Source of the DNA: Candidatus Stahliibacteriota bacterium
GTDB taxonomy: Bacteria; Hydrothermota; Tepidihabitantia; SM23-42
Direction: 5' to 3'
DNA length: 33,316 nt
NCBI GenBank assembly: GCA_030613445.1
Contig: JAUWLY010000003.1
Span: forward strand, 1 to 33,316
Part shown: positions 9,374 to 18,153 of the stretch, one piece after another
How positions within the stretch are numbered: position 1 is the stretch's first letter
How the letters are laid out: the number at the start of each line of letters is the position of its first letter
The notes under the pieces: model-generated
Told to the model about the DNA's origin: nothing
The model's input: only the letters and a program-made list of their open reading frames with translations
Databases searched by the model: none
Position numbers and translations under genes: made by a program

Positions 9374-10663
9374 CTATTCTATTGGTTGAAGTTCGAATTC
9401 ACAAACTGCAGTCCGCTCTTTATTACTTAGTAAATCTACGGTCCGTAAAGTAATAATATAAAAACCAGGTTCAAGATCCATGGGGTGATATAGAGCTGCT
9501 AAATAGGCAACATCGCCCGCCTCTATTTGATCTTTGATCACCACATCGACAATTTCTCTTTTCATCTTCACTTTATTGGTGACTTCATAAGTCATCTTCA
9601 ATTGATGCATACCGTTCTTAGTTTCAAGGTTATAGACCTCGGCGTAGAAGTAAAAAGGCGTATGGATCAATAATATTGGTCGGGTCATCGGGATGACCCG
9701 ACCCACTGGTTTGTTGAATTTTTCGTGCGAAAAAGTGTTATCGATCAACCGCATCGGAATCAGATCACTAATCTCTTTGGCATCATCCTGATAATCGAGC
9801 AGGTTAACCCGAAGTGTTTTCTTAGCTACGGTTCGGTTCTTGATATCGCTCATTGTGATTTCTAACCGATATTCAGCAGGATCGAGCCAGAAATTAACTT
9901 CATCAAAGAAAACCCCATGGTCACTATCTATGGGGATTAGAATACTATTCTTTTCTTTAACGATATTATCCTGGTTATCAAACACCTTCACCTTTCTTGA
10001 AAAAGAAATCCCGGTTGTGTCATTAACAAATACGGATAAATATATTTCAAGACGGGTCAGATTCTTCTTTTGTCGAAATCTCCCGGTAGTCATAGCAAAC
10101 TCGAGCAACGATGTCGATTCAACTTCTATAAAGCTATCCTGATGCACTTCTTTCAAATGAGGTACTTTCACATGTTCGCCGAATTCTGACTGGGCAATCA
10201 TCTTATAGGCGCGCGCGTACCTGACAAAATCAAAAATCAAACCTTCTCGTTTATATGTCCATATTTCGGCAGGCTTCACTGATTCTTTGACTTTCAAGGC
10301 AATTTTCTTTTGGGGCCAGATTTCTTCTCTTTTTGAAGGTTCGCCGTATTTCATGAATACCTGTATGCGCTCATCACTTATTGGCGAATGCTTACCATAG
10401 TGGTGAAAGGCATACTCAATCCTCTCTTCAAATTGCTCGCGGTCTTCGGCAGTCTTACCTTCCCAAAATGCATCATAGTACCTGGCGCGTTCAGATGCTG
10501 ATGGTAAATTGATATACTCTTCTGCAGCTATAACGTCTATTCCTTTCAGACCAAGGAATATCTTTCTTTCAAATTCAAGCAGACGATAGTAACGTGCGGC
10601 AAATATGTTTACTGCAGTACAGTAGATAATAAGAAGTGCAAAAATAATCGCCGCTGTTTTCAC
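9374..10663 (-). CDS. GWxTD-like domain protein: N-terminal anchor, GWxTD-like module, C-terminal Ig/beta-sandwich region
   Basis: YYDAFWEGKTAEDREQFEERIEYAFHHYGKHSPISDERIQVFMKYGEPSKREE...PAEIWTYKREGLIFDFVRY. The start is placed at GTG 10663 (VKTAAIIFALLIIYC), just after the upstream stop codon, rather than at the ORF-track ATG 10768. Confidence 0.7.
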   Translation of the reverse strand: MKTAAIIFALLIIYCTAVNIFAARYYRLLEFERKIFLGLKGIDVIAAEEYINLPSASERARYYDAFWEGKTAEDREQFEERIEYAFHHYGKHSPISDERIQVFMKYGEPSKREEIWPQKKIALKVKESVKPAEIWTYKREGLIFDFVRYARAYKMIAQSEFGEHVKVPHLKEVHQDSFIEVESTSLLEFAMTTGRFRQKKNLTRLEIYLSVFVNDTTGISFSRKVKVFDNQDNIVKEKNSILIPIDSDHGVFFDEVNFWLDPAEYRLEITMSDIKNRTVAKKTLRVNLLDYQDDAKEISDLIPMRLIDNTFSHEKFNKPVGRVIPMTRPILLIHTPFYFYAEVYNLETKNGMHQLKMTYEVTNKVKMKREIVDVVIKDQIEAGDVAYLAALYHPMDLEPGFYIITLRTVDLLSNKERTAVCEFELQPIE

Positions 10664-10667
10664 TATT

Positions 10668-11912
10668 TTATTCTTCTTCAATTTGTTTCTCCAATTGTAT
10701 CCTGTCTTCTCTTCGGTATGTTCCCGGAGCAATATCATACAACCATTGATCATCTCCAATATCATCACCAGCTCTGAAGATTTTCACCAGCTCAGGATTG
10801 CCGTCACTCATCTTGTCACAGAACACTACGCGGTAACCCAATGTGTAATAATGCCATATCTCAAATGGTCTACCCCAACTAGTTATTGGTTTATCTTCGA
10901 TTTTGTCGGGCGGCCCATTTCTTAGATAATATTTCCCTCTTTCTGAATCCCTGCCCTGTAGAGCGTGCGTTGAAAATTCAGCATCCGCCTCAAGGAGTCT
11001 TCTTTCAAACAACCAGTAGTTTTCCTTTGACCAGAATTTCTTGAGATAACCTCTCTTTTCAAAGTGGCTGAGGCGACTGAAACTTTCATAATCACCAATG
11101 CTAACCAAATATTGAATATCCCAGTAAAACGGCATTAGCGACGTCTCATCATATAGATATTCAATGCGAAACTTCTTAGTTGATGAAAAAGACCCACCAG
11201 ATGCCGGGTCTTGAACCGTGATTCTGTACGAGTACGTGCCTTCAATAAGATCAACCAACAATATACCCACTGTATCGACCTGGATATAATCATATTTCAA
11301 TCGTTGTTCGCTCTTTGCGAACACGGTATGCTCAAGACTATCAATAACCTGATACTCTACTTGATAATAAAGACTGTCTGGAATCAAACCATAGATCTCC
11401 AGATATACGAGCAGGGTATCTTGATCAGAAAAAGTAGACTGGACTATGGGGATAAGAGGGAAATCATGGAAAAGGATACCTTCGCGGTCTGGTTTTCTAC
11501 CAAATACCATATCACTGCTCCATAAAACAGCGGTATCTGGCAGGATCTCAAAAGTGTCAATGAAAGAGGTATCATATTCACTGTTATTTATGGAAAACGA
11601 ATAGTGGAAATTACCAGAATACAAAGATGCTGAAATATAATCGATCAAGGAATTGTCTTCTTGCTCAGCAGTAATATAGGTTCCTTTTGTCCCTTCAATG
11701 TGTGCTGAATCATTATTTGACACATCATAGATATCAAATTGATATTTGAATGATACAAAAACTGAATCACCTAACCGTAATGTTTCTTGTTCATCTTTTG
11801 ATAATACCAAACTTATCGGTATTTGATACCAGAGTTCTATGTAATCATCGTCAAAACAATACAATTCAACGACTGGCGTCGATGAAAAAAATAAGAATGT
11901 CAAAAGTAACAT
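10668..11912 (-). CDS. GWxTD-like domain protein: signal peptide, Ig-like region, C-terminal GWxTD-like module
   Basis: FSRLSHFEKRGYLKKFWSKENYWLFERRLLEADAEFSTHALQGRDSERGKYYLRNGPPDKIEDKPITSWGRPFEIWHYYTLGYRVVFCD. The start is placed at ATG 11912 (MLLLTFLFFSS), preceded by GAGGAG and downstream of a strong promoter; the ORF-track ATG 11945 lies upstream of the -10 box. Confidence 0.75.
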   Translation of the reverse strand: MLLLTFLFFSSTPVVELYCFDDDYIELWYQIPISLVLSKDEQETLRLGDSVFVSFKYQFDIYDVSNNDSAHIEGTKGTYITAEQEDNSLIDYISASLYSGNFHYSFSINNSEYDTSFIDTFEILPDTAVLWSSDMVFGRKPDREGILFHDFPLIPIVQSTFSDQDTLLVYLEIYGLIPDSLYYQVEYQVIDSLEHTVFAKSEQRLKYDYIQVDTVGILLVDLIEGTYSYRITVQDPASGGSFSSTKKFRIEYLYDETSLMPFYWDIQYLVSIGDYESFSRLSHFEKRGYLKKFWSKENYWLFERRLLEADAEFSTHALQGRDSERGKYYLRNGPPDKIEDKPITSWGRPFEIWHYYTLGYRVVFCDKMSDGNPELVKIFRAGDDIGDDQWLYDIAPGTYRREDRIQLEKQIEEE

Positions 11913-11930
11913 AACTCCTCGTCTAAAATC

Positions 11931-11958
11931 ATTATAACAACACAATGTGTGATGTCAA
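11931..11958 (-). promoter_or_regulatory. Sigma70-like promoter for the GWxTD-like gene pair
   Basis: Minus strand: TTGACA (11958-11953), 16 nt, TATAAT (11936-11931); GAGGAG SD and ATG 11912 downstream. Confidence 0.8.
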
Positions 11959-11968
11959 GGTTAAGCAA

Positions 11969-12153
11969 GGTGACCGAGAATGTCGAAATTTGTAGGAGTA
12001 GAGCCTTTAGGCTCGGCTCGTTAAATATGGAGTACAACGAGTCCCCTCGTTGCATGCAATGTCAGGAGACAGTGCACTCCCAAAATACGGACGTACGTTT
12101 CGTCCCGAGCTCAACATCGAGGGAAACGCCCTACTCCTAATTCTTGGTCAACC
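11969..12153. repeat. Dispersed inverted-repeat element (MITE/REP-like), copy 1
   Basis: Imperfect ends GGTGACCGAGAAT / ATTCTTGGTCAACC. Left ~45 bp (TGACCGAGAATGTCGAAATTTGTAGGAGTAGAGCCTTTAGGCTCG) matches copy 2 at 20649-20693 with one mismatch. Internal hairpins GAGCCTTTAGGCTC and CAACGAG-TCCC-CTCGTTG. Confidence 0.8.
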
Positions 12154-12231
12154 AGTAGAGCTGCGAAGCCAGTTCTGACGAATGGACTCTTCTTCTTATT
12201 TTTATGAATTTATAATCTAAGCCATCTACAT

Positions 12232-15200
12232 CTATCGCACCAGTATTATCTTCTCTGTTTTTTCGTAACCTGAAGTTTCTAATCGTATAAAATAAACACC
12301 GGCAGCTAGATCTTTCGGCATTATCAGGAACTCGTTCATGCCGATTTTTGCTTTACCATCAAATATCGTTTCAGCCAATCTTCCCACAACGTCATACATC
12401 TTTACCGTAACCTTGCGTTCGTCTGGTGAATTGAAGCGAATTTTTAGCATCCCTTTTGTCGGATTTGGGTACATACTTTCAAAGAAAAAGCGTTTAATGG
12501 GTTGAACTCCGGCACTCTGTGGACCCCCACCACCCACTTCGTGCATCTCAATCTCTAAACCGCTGAGTACGGCAATCGTGCCGCTGAGTCTTTTGATTTT
12601 TATTGTTATTTCATTGTCATTAAGACACGCCTGTGGTATCCAGGTATCTTCTGTCACTATTTCACCTGGCTCCACCCAGCGATTATGGTGTAATATGTCG
12701 TCTATATTAAACTGCAGCTTTAGTTTACCCGGTTCCTCATGATAATAGGTCCATCTAATCTTGTATTTTTTGTGCGGCGAGTGTAGGGTCATATGGTATA
12801 TTAATTCTGTAGAATCATAATCAAAAGTCTGAAAATCCTCTGGTCCAAGTGTCAGATAACCATCCCTCTGTACTATGACTGGAACCGGTGTTTCAGTACC
12901 CATGTCGAAAGCATAAGTTGGTGCCGGTTCTTCAATTGGTAGATTAAGATGATATATATAACCCAGACTATCTAAATAACTATACTCAGTCCAGACCAGA
13001 TCTATTGAAGCAGGTTCATTGTTCTTTTCTGGATTGTATAGAATCTGAGGATAGGCAATCAAATCCGTTGAATATTCGATCTCAATCGGCTCGATCATGC
13101 CGCTCCCTGGGATCTCGCCATAGTATAAATGCGATAACATTCCATCCTGTTTAGTCCAGGTAAGATAAGGACCACTTGAAAATGGACTCTCGCATTCGGC
13201 AATTGTTTGTGTACCACTTAGATTTGGCGAACCAGTCCAGCCATAACGATGTTTGATTACTTCTTGTTCACACCAGAAATGGTCAATTTGATCTTCGCTC
13301 ATAGTAATAAGAGGATAATCGATCATCACACCATGGGATGTCTGTTTGGTTATGAGAGTATCTTCAATCTGATAATAGTATAAAGAATCACCAAAACCTT
13401 CCCAGAGAACATGCACCACTGCTTCAGGATCAAGGGTTATTGACGGCGAGATAAGCTTGGCAACGACTGAATCTGCATACATAGCAGTATCAATGGGAAC
13501 TGGGATGGGATGTAATGGTACTGAATCAAGCACCTGCCACTGACCATCTGCTGGTGAAGCAAGCGGAAATTCGCCATATATAAGAGCATAGCCTCGAAAG
13601 GTAATTATCATAGGCATAGTATTGCCAGGTGCCGGATGATATGTTGGTCCGTAGCTGGTTTCGAATATGAAATACCCTGTCGTATCATCAACTGCAAATG
13701 ATGGAGCACCTATTCCCCAGAAATAGGAATCATACGTATGCATTAAAGGAACTTGTGGTGACCAGTTATGGTCATTGAACGTACTTACCCTCAATTCTTC
13801 GAGAAAATCAGGTGAACCTTCATTATATGCATAAATCGAATGGAGTTTGTTGTCAGCGCCTAATGACAGCGATGGATATTTACCTGTGCCAACCAAGATC
13901 GGCTCAGACCAGGTTGTGTCCTGCAGGAACGTATGATACACATTGCCACTACTGGTAAATGCAAGATGCAGCACATTATTTGCATCCCGAAGCAAGCGTT
14001 GACTATTATTATAACCCGTCGCCTCAGGAGGAATATCTGGCCCAGGTCCATCAATGATTGCATACCAGGGAGTATTTATAGTTACTGCCTTCACTGCGTC
14101 TTTTTTCTTGTAGTTATACCCTGCATATGAAGTCACCAAGACAACTTTTTGCGACCCCATTTGCGCTGAAGATTTAGGGGTAACTTCTAATCTTAAGTTC
14201 GTAGCCTGACCTGGATTTAGAATTTCCCAGTAATAACCACCGACAACACCATCTGTTATGTCCTGACCTCCTGAAAGAGCATCATAATACTTAACTGTCC
14301 ATTGAGTATCACTACCATTACCGGTTATAACAACAACATCCCAGGTTTCACCATCATTTTCTACCTTTATATCATAAATTCTCTTACGCCAACTCCAGGT
14401 TTTTTGGCTTTTTGTTTGTCCTTGGCCTGTTGCATTATAGATATTATTTCCTGTATAAACAGATTCATTCCTATTTTTAATAAGATTGTCGGGCTGAAGA
14501 TAATTACACTGCGTATCCATATAAACAACATCAATTTTTTCACCCAATGGAGACTGTGTACGTGAAGTTATCGTAACTCGTCTCACTAATCCATTCATAT
14601 TTGATCCAGGCTTTACTTCAACCCGAAGATATTGAATACTACCTGGCTCGAGGTTAATTTCCCATCCACTGGCAGATTTAATCTGATTTGTTATATCATT
14701 ACCTCCTGAAAGGGCATCATAGTACTGCGTCCACCATGTGCCAGTGCCTGACTCTTGTGCGTAGATTCGAAAAGTATCATATATTGCCCCATCATTTTCA
14801 ATTCTTACATGGTATGTCGCCCATTGATTAGGGTCAGCAAACTGGAGTACATATTGTCCTGAACCAGTTGAATTATAGATGTTGTCGCCGATATACTCAG
14901 TGCCCCACCACGGCTTAACATGGTTATCTGGTTGAAAAGGAATATGAGATAATGCTGCATGGCAGTCCAGGCGTCCCCAACCATAATCGTTGTTTGGATA
15001 TGAACCACCTTGACATGGTCTGTCGGCTGTATTCAATAGAATGTTGTAAACAATCTGTGGTGAAAATGTAGGGTATTTCTGTAAGAAAAGGGCGACTGCA
15101 CCTGTAATATGAGGTGCAGCCATTGATGTTCCGCTAAAGGTTCTATAGCTCCAGCCTGAAGAAGAACGAACAGCTATACCAGGCGCTGAAATATCGGGTC

Positions 15201-16290
15201 CTATTCGATTCCAATCGTGACGTAGCCAATATTGAGGATCATTCCAAGGTGGCCAATCCCTAACTGGACCTCGTGAAGAGAAAACCGCTATATTATCATC
15301 CACATCTGTTGCGCCAACACCTGTAACCATTGGGTAGTTAGCTGGTTGATTTGTAGTGTAGATGCCAGGTCCTTCATTTCCAATGGCAGCTAACACATAA
15401 ATACCCAACTCTAGCAAGTTTTGACAATCATCCCAAAACTCAGGTGGTAAGGGATCACCCCATCCCCAAGAATTGTTTATTACATCCACAGTCTGATTTG
15501 CAAACCATTGAAAGCAATTGTGCACCCAGGAGGCGTAAGCGTTACCAAGCATATTGAAACCCTTTGCACATATAAACTTAGCACCAGGAGCGACACCAAT
15601 ATCATCTTCTAACGGCCCGTTGCCATCACCACCGCAAATTGTACCCATGGTATGTGTTCCGTGATAAACAGGGATATTGTCATCATATGGATCAGGTAAA
15701 CCATTTACTGCATCATACCATCCACCACTAATCCACTTTCCAACCAAGGCTGGATGATTTACATTTACACCAGTATCCATGTTGCCGACTACTACATTCG
15801 TACCGTCATAACCTAGATTCCAACAATTAGGTGCTTTTACTTTTATGATATTCCATTCTGGTGCTGGTGACAGTAGATCATCTCTGGTTACTTCTGCTAT
15901 CTCAGTGTCAAGTGTGATAGTAAAATCATCAATTACATATTCTACATCGTGTCGTACTGCAACTTGGTCAATTATATTCTTTGATGCCCTAAATGTTAAT
16001 CCATTGAAAATCCACCACGTCTGCAAGTCTGATATTTCATCCTCAAAACTGGCTAAATGATTTAAGATATCTGCTTGATCATCCAAAGAATATTCCTGGA
16101 GATAAAGAATCTTTTCGGTTTTTGAAATACCTCTGTCTAGTTGAGACAAGTCAGCCTGATTTTTCATATGGACTATTACTTGAATCCTCTCGTCTTCTTC
16201 AAGTAAAGCCATCTTATTGGCTAACCCAGGGAGAATAATACCTGCGTTAACTAGAATAGCATTCATCAACAATAATAATACATACCGCAT
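12232..16290 (-). CDS. Secreted S8 (subtilisin-like) protease with propeptide, tandem duplicated beta-rich domains and T9SS-type C-terminal domain
   Basis: Catalytic triad contexts GNMDTGVNVNHP, YHGTHTMGTICGG, SFSGTSMAAPHITGAVALF. C-terminus SMYPNPTKGMLKIRFNSPDERKVTVKMYDVVGRLAE...GVYFIRLETSGYEKTEKIILVR. Start at ATG 16290 with an adjacent GGAGG SD. Confidence 0.9.
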   Translation of the reverse strand: MRYVLLLLMNAILVNAGIILPGLANKMALLEEDERIQVIVHMKNQADLSQLDRGISKTEKILYLQEYSLDDQADILNHLASFEDEISDLQTWWIFNGLTFRASKNIIDQVAVRHDVEYVIDDFTITLDTEIAEVTRDDLLSPAPEWNIIKVKAPNCWNLGYDGTNVVVGNMDTGVNVNHPALVGKWISGGWYDAVNGLPDPYDDNIPVYHGTHTMGTICGGDGNGPLEDDIGVAPGAKFICAKGFNMLGNAYASWVHNCFQWFANQTVDVINNSWGWGDPLPPEFWDDCQNLLELGIYVLAAIGNEGPGIYTTNQPANYPMVTGVGATDVDDNIAVFSSRGPVRDWPPWNDPQYWLRHDWNRIGPDISAPGIAVRSSSGWSYRTFSGTSMAAPHITGAVALFLQKYPTFSPQIVYNILLNTADRPCQGGSYPNNDYGWGRLDCHAALSHIPFQPDNHVKPWWGTEYIGDNIYNSTGSGQYVLQFADPNQWATYHVRIENDGAIYDTFRIYAQESGTGTWWTQYYDALSGGNDITNQIKSASGWEINLEPGSIQYLRVEVKPGSNMNGLVRRVTITSRTQSPLGEKIDVVYMDTQCNYLQPDNLIKNRNESVYTGNNIYNATGQGQTKSQKTWSWRKRIYDIKVENDGETWDVVVITGNGSDTQWTVKYYDALSGGQDITDGVVGGYYWEILNPGQATNLRLEVTPKSSAQMGSQKVVLVTSYAGYNYKKKDAVKAVTINTPWYAIIDGPGPDIPPEATGYNNSQRLLRDANNVLHLAFTSSGNVYHTFLQDTTWSEPILVGTGKYPSLSLGADNKLHSIYAYNEGSPDFLEELRVSTFNDHNWSPQVPLMHTYDSYFWGIGAPSFAVDDTTGYFIFETSYGPTYHPAPGNTMPMIITFRGYALIYGEFPLASPADGQWQVLDSVPLHPIPVPIDTAMYADSVVAKLISPSITLDPEAVVHVLWEGFGDSLYYYQIEDTLITKQTSHGVMIDYPLITMSEDQIDHFWCEQEVIKHRYGWTGSPNLSGTQTIAECESPFSSGPYLTWTKQDGMLSHLYYGEIPGSGMIEPIEIEYSTDLIAYPQILYNPEKNNEPASIDLVWTEYSYLDSLGYIYHLNLPIEEPAPTYAFDMGTETPVPVIVQRDGYLTLGPEDFQTFDYDSTELIYHMTLHSPHKKYKIRWTYYHEEPGKLKLQFNIDDILHHNRWVEPGEIVTEDTWIPQACLNDNEITIKIKRLSGTIAVLSGLEIEMHEVGGGGPQSAGVQPIKRFFFESMYPNPTKGMLKIRFNSPDERKVTVKMYDVVGRLAETIFDGKAKIGMNEFLIMPKDLAAGVYFIRLETSGYEKTEKIILVR

Positions 16291-16338
16291 TTTTACCTCC
16301 TTATTTTTTAGAATATTCAAGAGTAAGAATCTTAAAAC

Positions 16339-16364
16339 CCAAATTGACTTATAAATCAATTTGG
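16339..16364 (-). terminator. Probable low-GC terminator/hairpin after the beta-propeller gene
   Basis: Perfect 9-bp inverted repeat CCAAATTGA-N8-TCAATTTGG followed on the minus strand by GGTTTTAAG; lies between the stop at 16374 and the S8 gene start. Confidence 0.45.
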
Positions 16365-16373
16365 CAAAACCAA

Positions 16374-17843
16374 TTAGGGAGATACCCTTCCTGTATGGCG
16401 GGCATCATGTTGATACATTGGCCAAGGACAATTATTTAAACGGCTACTCCCTTCCAGAGCAAAGACGAAACCATGAGTGACTGTGTGGCCAACAGTGAAT
16501 ATTGTACCATTGTCTGCAATCACTGGTGCATAAGCAGCCACTAATAACTCTCTAGTTTTTGCCTTAGGAGTACCATTCGTTTTTATTTTATAAATTTCCC
16601 CATACATTGGTACTACAATCGCATCATCTGCTGTAATTGCAGGAATTTCACCCGGTTTATTGTAATTCCATAAAATAGTGCCGTTTGGTGAAATTGCATA
16701 AAACATTGAATCGCTACCAGTGTATATTGTACCATCTGGACCAATCACAGGTTCATGCAAAAGAGAACCTAGAGTGAGATACCACTCAATTTGTCCTCCT
16801 GAAGTTACAGCATATAGATTCCCAGACCTTTCGCTGATAAGAATCGTTTCATCAGCTGCGAGTGCAGCCGTAGCTCCAGAATGTGGAGACGACGATAGTA
16901 ATGGTAACTTCCAAGACAATGTCCCAGCGGGTGCGATGGCATAATAATAACCATCCTTCGGGCCAACATAAATCTTCCCGCTCTGCCCGATTATTGGCGG
17001 ATAATATAATTCACCCCCGCTTTCATAAATCCACTTTAGACTACCATCTGGATTCAGCGCATAGAGACAGGAATCCGTGCTACCAAAGTATATTGTACCA
17101 TCACCCCCAATTGCACAACCAGTAGGATATTGACTTGCAGGATAAGTCCATTTTATTGAGCCATTAGGGTTTAAGGCAACAAACTCACCGCTCGAAACAC
17201 TTACATAAATTGTGCCATCGTCTGCAATAGCTGGACTAGATGAAATATTGTCACTAAAATTGTAAGACCATAGAGTGACCGCATCAGAGTCGAGAGCAAA
17301 AAGCACCTCATTAAAACAAACATAAATTGTTCCATTATCTGCTAGTGCTGGTGACCAAGGAATAGGATCGCCACCTGGGGCATAACTAAATTCCCATTTC
17401 TTATATATCTCGGAAAATATTGCGATGTCATGAGGTTCTGACCATACAGATGTATCACCGCTAATATCTTCAGATAAAGCACGAATTGAATAAATACTTT
17501 CAGTGGCGAATTTGTGAAAGAATTGGATAGTATCGCCACAGATATAATAAGTTGACCAACGCGTAAAATTGCCATCACCCCAATCAATAAAATACGACAG
17601 AGAATCTCCATCAGGATCCGTGCCACTGACAAAAAATGTGTCTTGTTCCCCACGCCATCCTTCCGTAGGACCATCTATCCATGGAACCTCAGGATCTTCA
17701 TTCTTGCCGCAATAACAAAAAAGACAGAACAATGTAAGACAAACAAAAGTAGCTGAGTGTAATAAAATGTTGAATGATTTTCTTACGTTTCCTCCTTGCG
17801 ACAACATTTTACGTAACAGTTTAGCTATCCTAAAAATCTTCAT
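16374..17843 (-). CDS. PQQ-like beta-propeller protein, probable lipoprotein with PKD-like N-terminal domain
   Basis: Repeated DGTIY blade motifs (ADNGTIYVCFNEVLFALDSD, ADDGTIYVSVSSGEFVALNPNGSIKWTY, GGDGTIYFGSTDSCLYALNPDGSLKWIY...); hydrophobic N-terminal segment ending FCYCGKN; PWPMYQHDARHTGR tail. Confidence 0.82.
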   Translation of the reverse strand: MKIFRIAKLLRKMLSQGGNVRKSFNILLHSATFVCLTLFCLFCYCGKNEDPEVPWIDGPTEGWRGEQDTFFVSGTDPDGDSLSYFIDWGDGNFTRWSTYYICGDTIQFFHKFATESIYSIRALSEDISGDTSVWSEPHDIAIFSEIYKKWEFSYAPGGDPIPWSPALADNGTIYVCFNEVLFALDSDAVTLWSYNFSDNISSSPAIADDGTIYVSVSSGEFVALNPNGSIKWTYPASQYPTGCAIGGDGTIYFGSTDSCLYALNPDGSLKWIYESGGELYYPPIIGQSGKIYVGPKDGYYYAIAPAGTLSWKLPLLSSSPHSGATAALAADETILISERSGNLYAVTSGGQIEWYLTLGSLLHEPVIGPDGTIYTGSDSMFYAISPNGTILWNYNKPGEIPAITADDAIVVPMYGEIYKIKTNGTPKAKTRELLVAAYAPVIADNGTIFTVGHTVTHGFVFALEGSSRLNNCPWPMYQHDARHTGRVSP

Positions 17844-17864
17844 AATAATATATTCTTATAATAT

Positions 17865-17892
17865 ATTATACTAATGATTTAAGGTCTGTCAA
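17865..17892 (-). promoter_or_regulatory. Sigma70-like promoter for the beta-propeller / S8 genes
   Basis: Minus strand: TTGACA, 16-nt spacer, TATAAT. Confidence 0.75.
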
Positions 17893-18120
17893 TATCTAAA
17901 ATGCGTTTTTTTGACGCGCTATTCGTCTATAAAATTTTGCCAGAAAAATCGAAAGTAAATCAATTCATTAATAGACAATAAGTTTTGAGCAGCGTTTAAA
18001 CTTTTTCCAGATTTTTTAAACAAAAGATGAAGGTAATGGGATTAAATTTTTACTGATCCCGCATTCCCGGTTGAGTGTCCCAAGTACCTATGTCTTTGCT
18101 CAATGCCACAGCAATTGGTA

Positions 18121-18148
18121 TTGACCGTTGGCAATATATATATAGAAT
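18121..18148 (+). promoter_or_regulatory. Sigma70-like promoter for the GH57 gene, predicted leaderless
   Basis: TTGACC, 16 nt, TAGAAT, ATCAT, then ATG (18154). Same geometry as the 8403 promoter. Confidence 0.6.
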
Positions 18149-18153
18149 ATCAT

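Noticed and set aside
11949-12140. ORF sharing the peptide TENVEICRSRAFRL with the ORF at 20612-20800, as if two related small proteins
   Set aside because: Both ORFs simply overlie the left arm of the dispersed inverted-repeat element; no SD, and the sequences diverge where the element interiors differ.
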